Below are positions 35,509 to 35,839 of a stretch of DNA of 35,839 nucleotides, piece after piece. This DNA is from Acidovorax sp. CF316 (GTDB taxonomy: Bacteria > Pseudomonadota > Gammaproteobacteria > Burkholderiales > Burkholderiaceae_C): contig NZ_AKJX01000030.1 of assembly GCF_000276605.1 (NCBI RefSeq), forward strand, positions 1 to 35,839, written 5' to 3'. Both the position numbers and the translations under genes were made by a program. Each line of letters starts with the position of its first letter. The stretch's first letter is position 1. The notes beneath the pieces were generated by a model, which saw only the letters and a program-made list of their open reading frames with translations, ran no database searches and was not told the DNA's origin.

Positions 35509-35532
35509 CAGGGCCGGCGGCGGCCGGCCCTG
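35509..35532 (+). terminator. Strong hairpin after the ZnuD-like gene
   Basis: CAGGGCCGGC and GCCGGCCCTG form a perfect ten-base-pair stem with a GGCG loop, five bases after the stop codon. No T-run follows, so it is an atypical terminator or a 3'-end-protecting hairpin rather than a standard intrinsic terminator. Confidence 0.6.
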
Positions 35533-35537
35533 GAGTG

Positions 35538-35583
35538 CATGGGTTTACACGAAACGTATATGTTTCGTATAATTCAACCCATG
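35538..35583 (+). promoter_or_regulatory. Promoter with nested palindromic operator ahead of the parD-like gene
   Basis: A -35 TTTACA (35544-35549) and a perfect -10 TATAAT (35568-35573) are separated by 18 bases. Between and touching them lies the palindrome ACGAAAC-GTATAT-GTTTCGT (35549-35568). Outside it, CATGGGTT (35538-35545) and AACCCATG (35576-35583) form a second inverted repeat whose right arm includes the start codon. Initiation would fall at about 35580, so the mRNA would be leaderless or nearly so. Palindromes over the promoter are typical of antitoxin autorepression. Confidence 0.8.
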
Positions 35584-35839
35584 GGCATCGTCAAAATTTC
35601 CGATCAAATGCACGAGAACCTGCGCATTGCCAGCAATGCGCTGTCTCGTTCCATCAACGCACAGGCCGAGCACTGGATGCGCGTGGGCATGCTCGCCGAG
35701 CTGCACCCCGAGCTCAGCCACAGCCAGATTTGCCAATTGCTGATCCGCGCCGAGCAGGCGGGCGGGTTCGACCTGGCTGCGCTGGCGCAGGCGCTTCCGT
35801 CGCCTGCCGGTGGCGGCAGCGGCAGCCAAACCAGCCTCC
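35581..35839 (+). CDS. ParD-like antitoxin, cut by the window edge
   Basis: The first 86 codons are visible. The N-terminus MGIVKISDQMHENLRIASNA continues with SRSINAQAEHWMRVGML, the pattern of ParD-like antitoxins with a ribbon-helix-helix DNA-binding domain. A Gly/Ser-rich linker starts near residue 77 and the end is missing. The partner toxin, if any, would lie beyond the right edge, so a complete toxin-antitoxin pair cannot be claimed. Lack of a ribosome binding site, plus a TATAAT box seven bases upstream, points to leaderless translation. Autorepression through the palindrome in its promoter is likely. Confidence 0.8.
   Translation, partial: MGIVKISDQMHENLRIASNALSRSINAQAEHWMRVGMLAELHPELSHSQICQLLIRAEQAGGFDLAALAQALPSPAGGGSGSQTSL

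Noticed and set aside
31398..35540. Very long minus-strand open frame (1380 codons) opposite the zinc locus
   Set aside because: Composition is repetitive Ala/Gly/His/Arg with no recognisable motif, and it runs antisense to the permease, DUF3299 and TonB receptor genes.
35581..35839. Complete toxin-antitoxin module at the right edge
   Set aside because: Only the N-terminal part of the antitoxin-like gene is in the window; no toxin gene can be seen.

Overview
The window is GC-rich DNA packed with genes and looks like a chromosome segment of a betaproteobacterium of the Burkholderiales, most likely Comamonadaceae (Acidovorax/Alicycliphilus/Delftia-like). The grounds are a Bug-family tricarboxylate-type binding protein, the (rhodanese)-(Pcm-like methyltransferase)-TolC neighbourhood, Tat-type signal peptides and codon use. 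This assignment is an inference. I saw no tRNA, rRNA, CRISPR array or insertion sequence.

Layout. (1) 1-2839: a PhoD-type phosphatase gene on the minus strand that runs off the left edge and carries a one-base frameshift, divergent from a CYTH-CHAD gene. (2) 2849-10453, minus strand: a TetR-family repressor, an RND pump adaptor and an RND permease, then a Pcm-like methyltransferase, a rhodanese and a TolC-type outer membrane channel. Together the adaptor, permease and channel could make a complete tripartite efflux pump. A good sigma70 promoter with an inverted-repeat operator lies ahead of tetR. (3) 10782-25632, plus strand: a GntR/UTRA regulator followed by twelve tightly packed genes. They encode a branched-chain-amino-acid-type ABC importer (five genes), a Bug binding protein, a two-subunit aconitase-family hydratase, hydantoinase/oxoprolinase B and A subunits, an isochorismatase-fold protein, a flavoprotein dehydrogenase and an isocitrate-lyase-family lyase. 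Most junctions are four-base ATGA overlaps. This is the part most likely to be an undescribed system: a catabolic operon whose hydratase-lyase pair resembles dimethylmaleate hydratase plus 2,3-dimethylmalate lyase, combined with ring-opening or carboxylating enzymes.

(4) 25841-28491: an MBOAT O-acyltransferase and an AlgJ/AlgX-like SGNH protein, visibly lower in GC than the surroundings and probably a transferred polysaccharide O-acetylation pair. (5) 28627-29172: msrA with an intrinsic terminator. (6) 29338-35504: a zinc-homeostasis locus made of a Zur-like Fur-family regulator with a candidate palindromic operator, a LolD-like ATPase, an FtsX/MacB-like permease, a small Cys/His periplasmic protein, a DUF3299-type protein, a small His-rich membrane-anchored protein and a ZnuD-like TonB-dependent receptor with a His-rich loop. 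(7) 35538-35839: a nested palindromic promoter and the start of a ParD-like antitoxin gene cut by the right edge.

The regulatory architecture is unusually readable. Four regulatory genes (tetR, gntR, zur, parD-like) each have a palindromic or repeated element at or near their own start, consistent with autoregulation. The function of the large catabolic operon cannot be settled from sequence alone; the proposed chemistry is inference.
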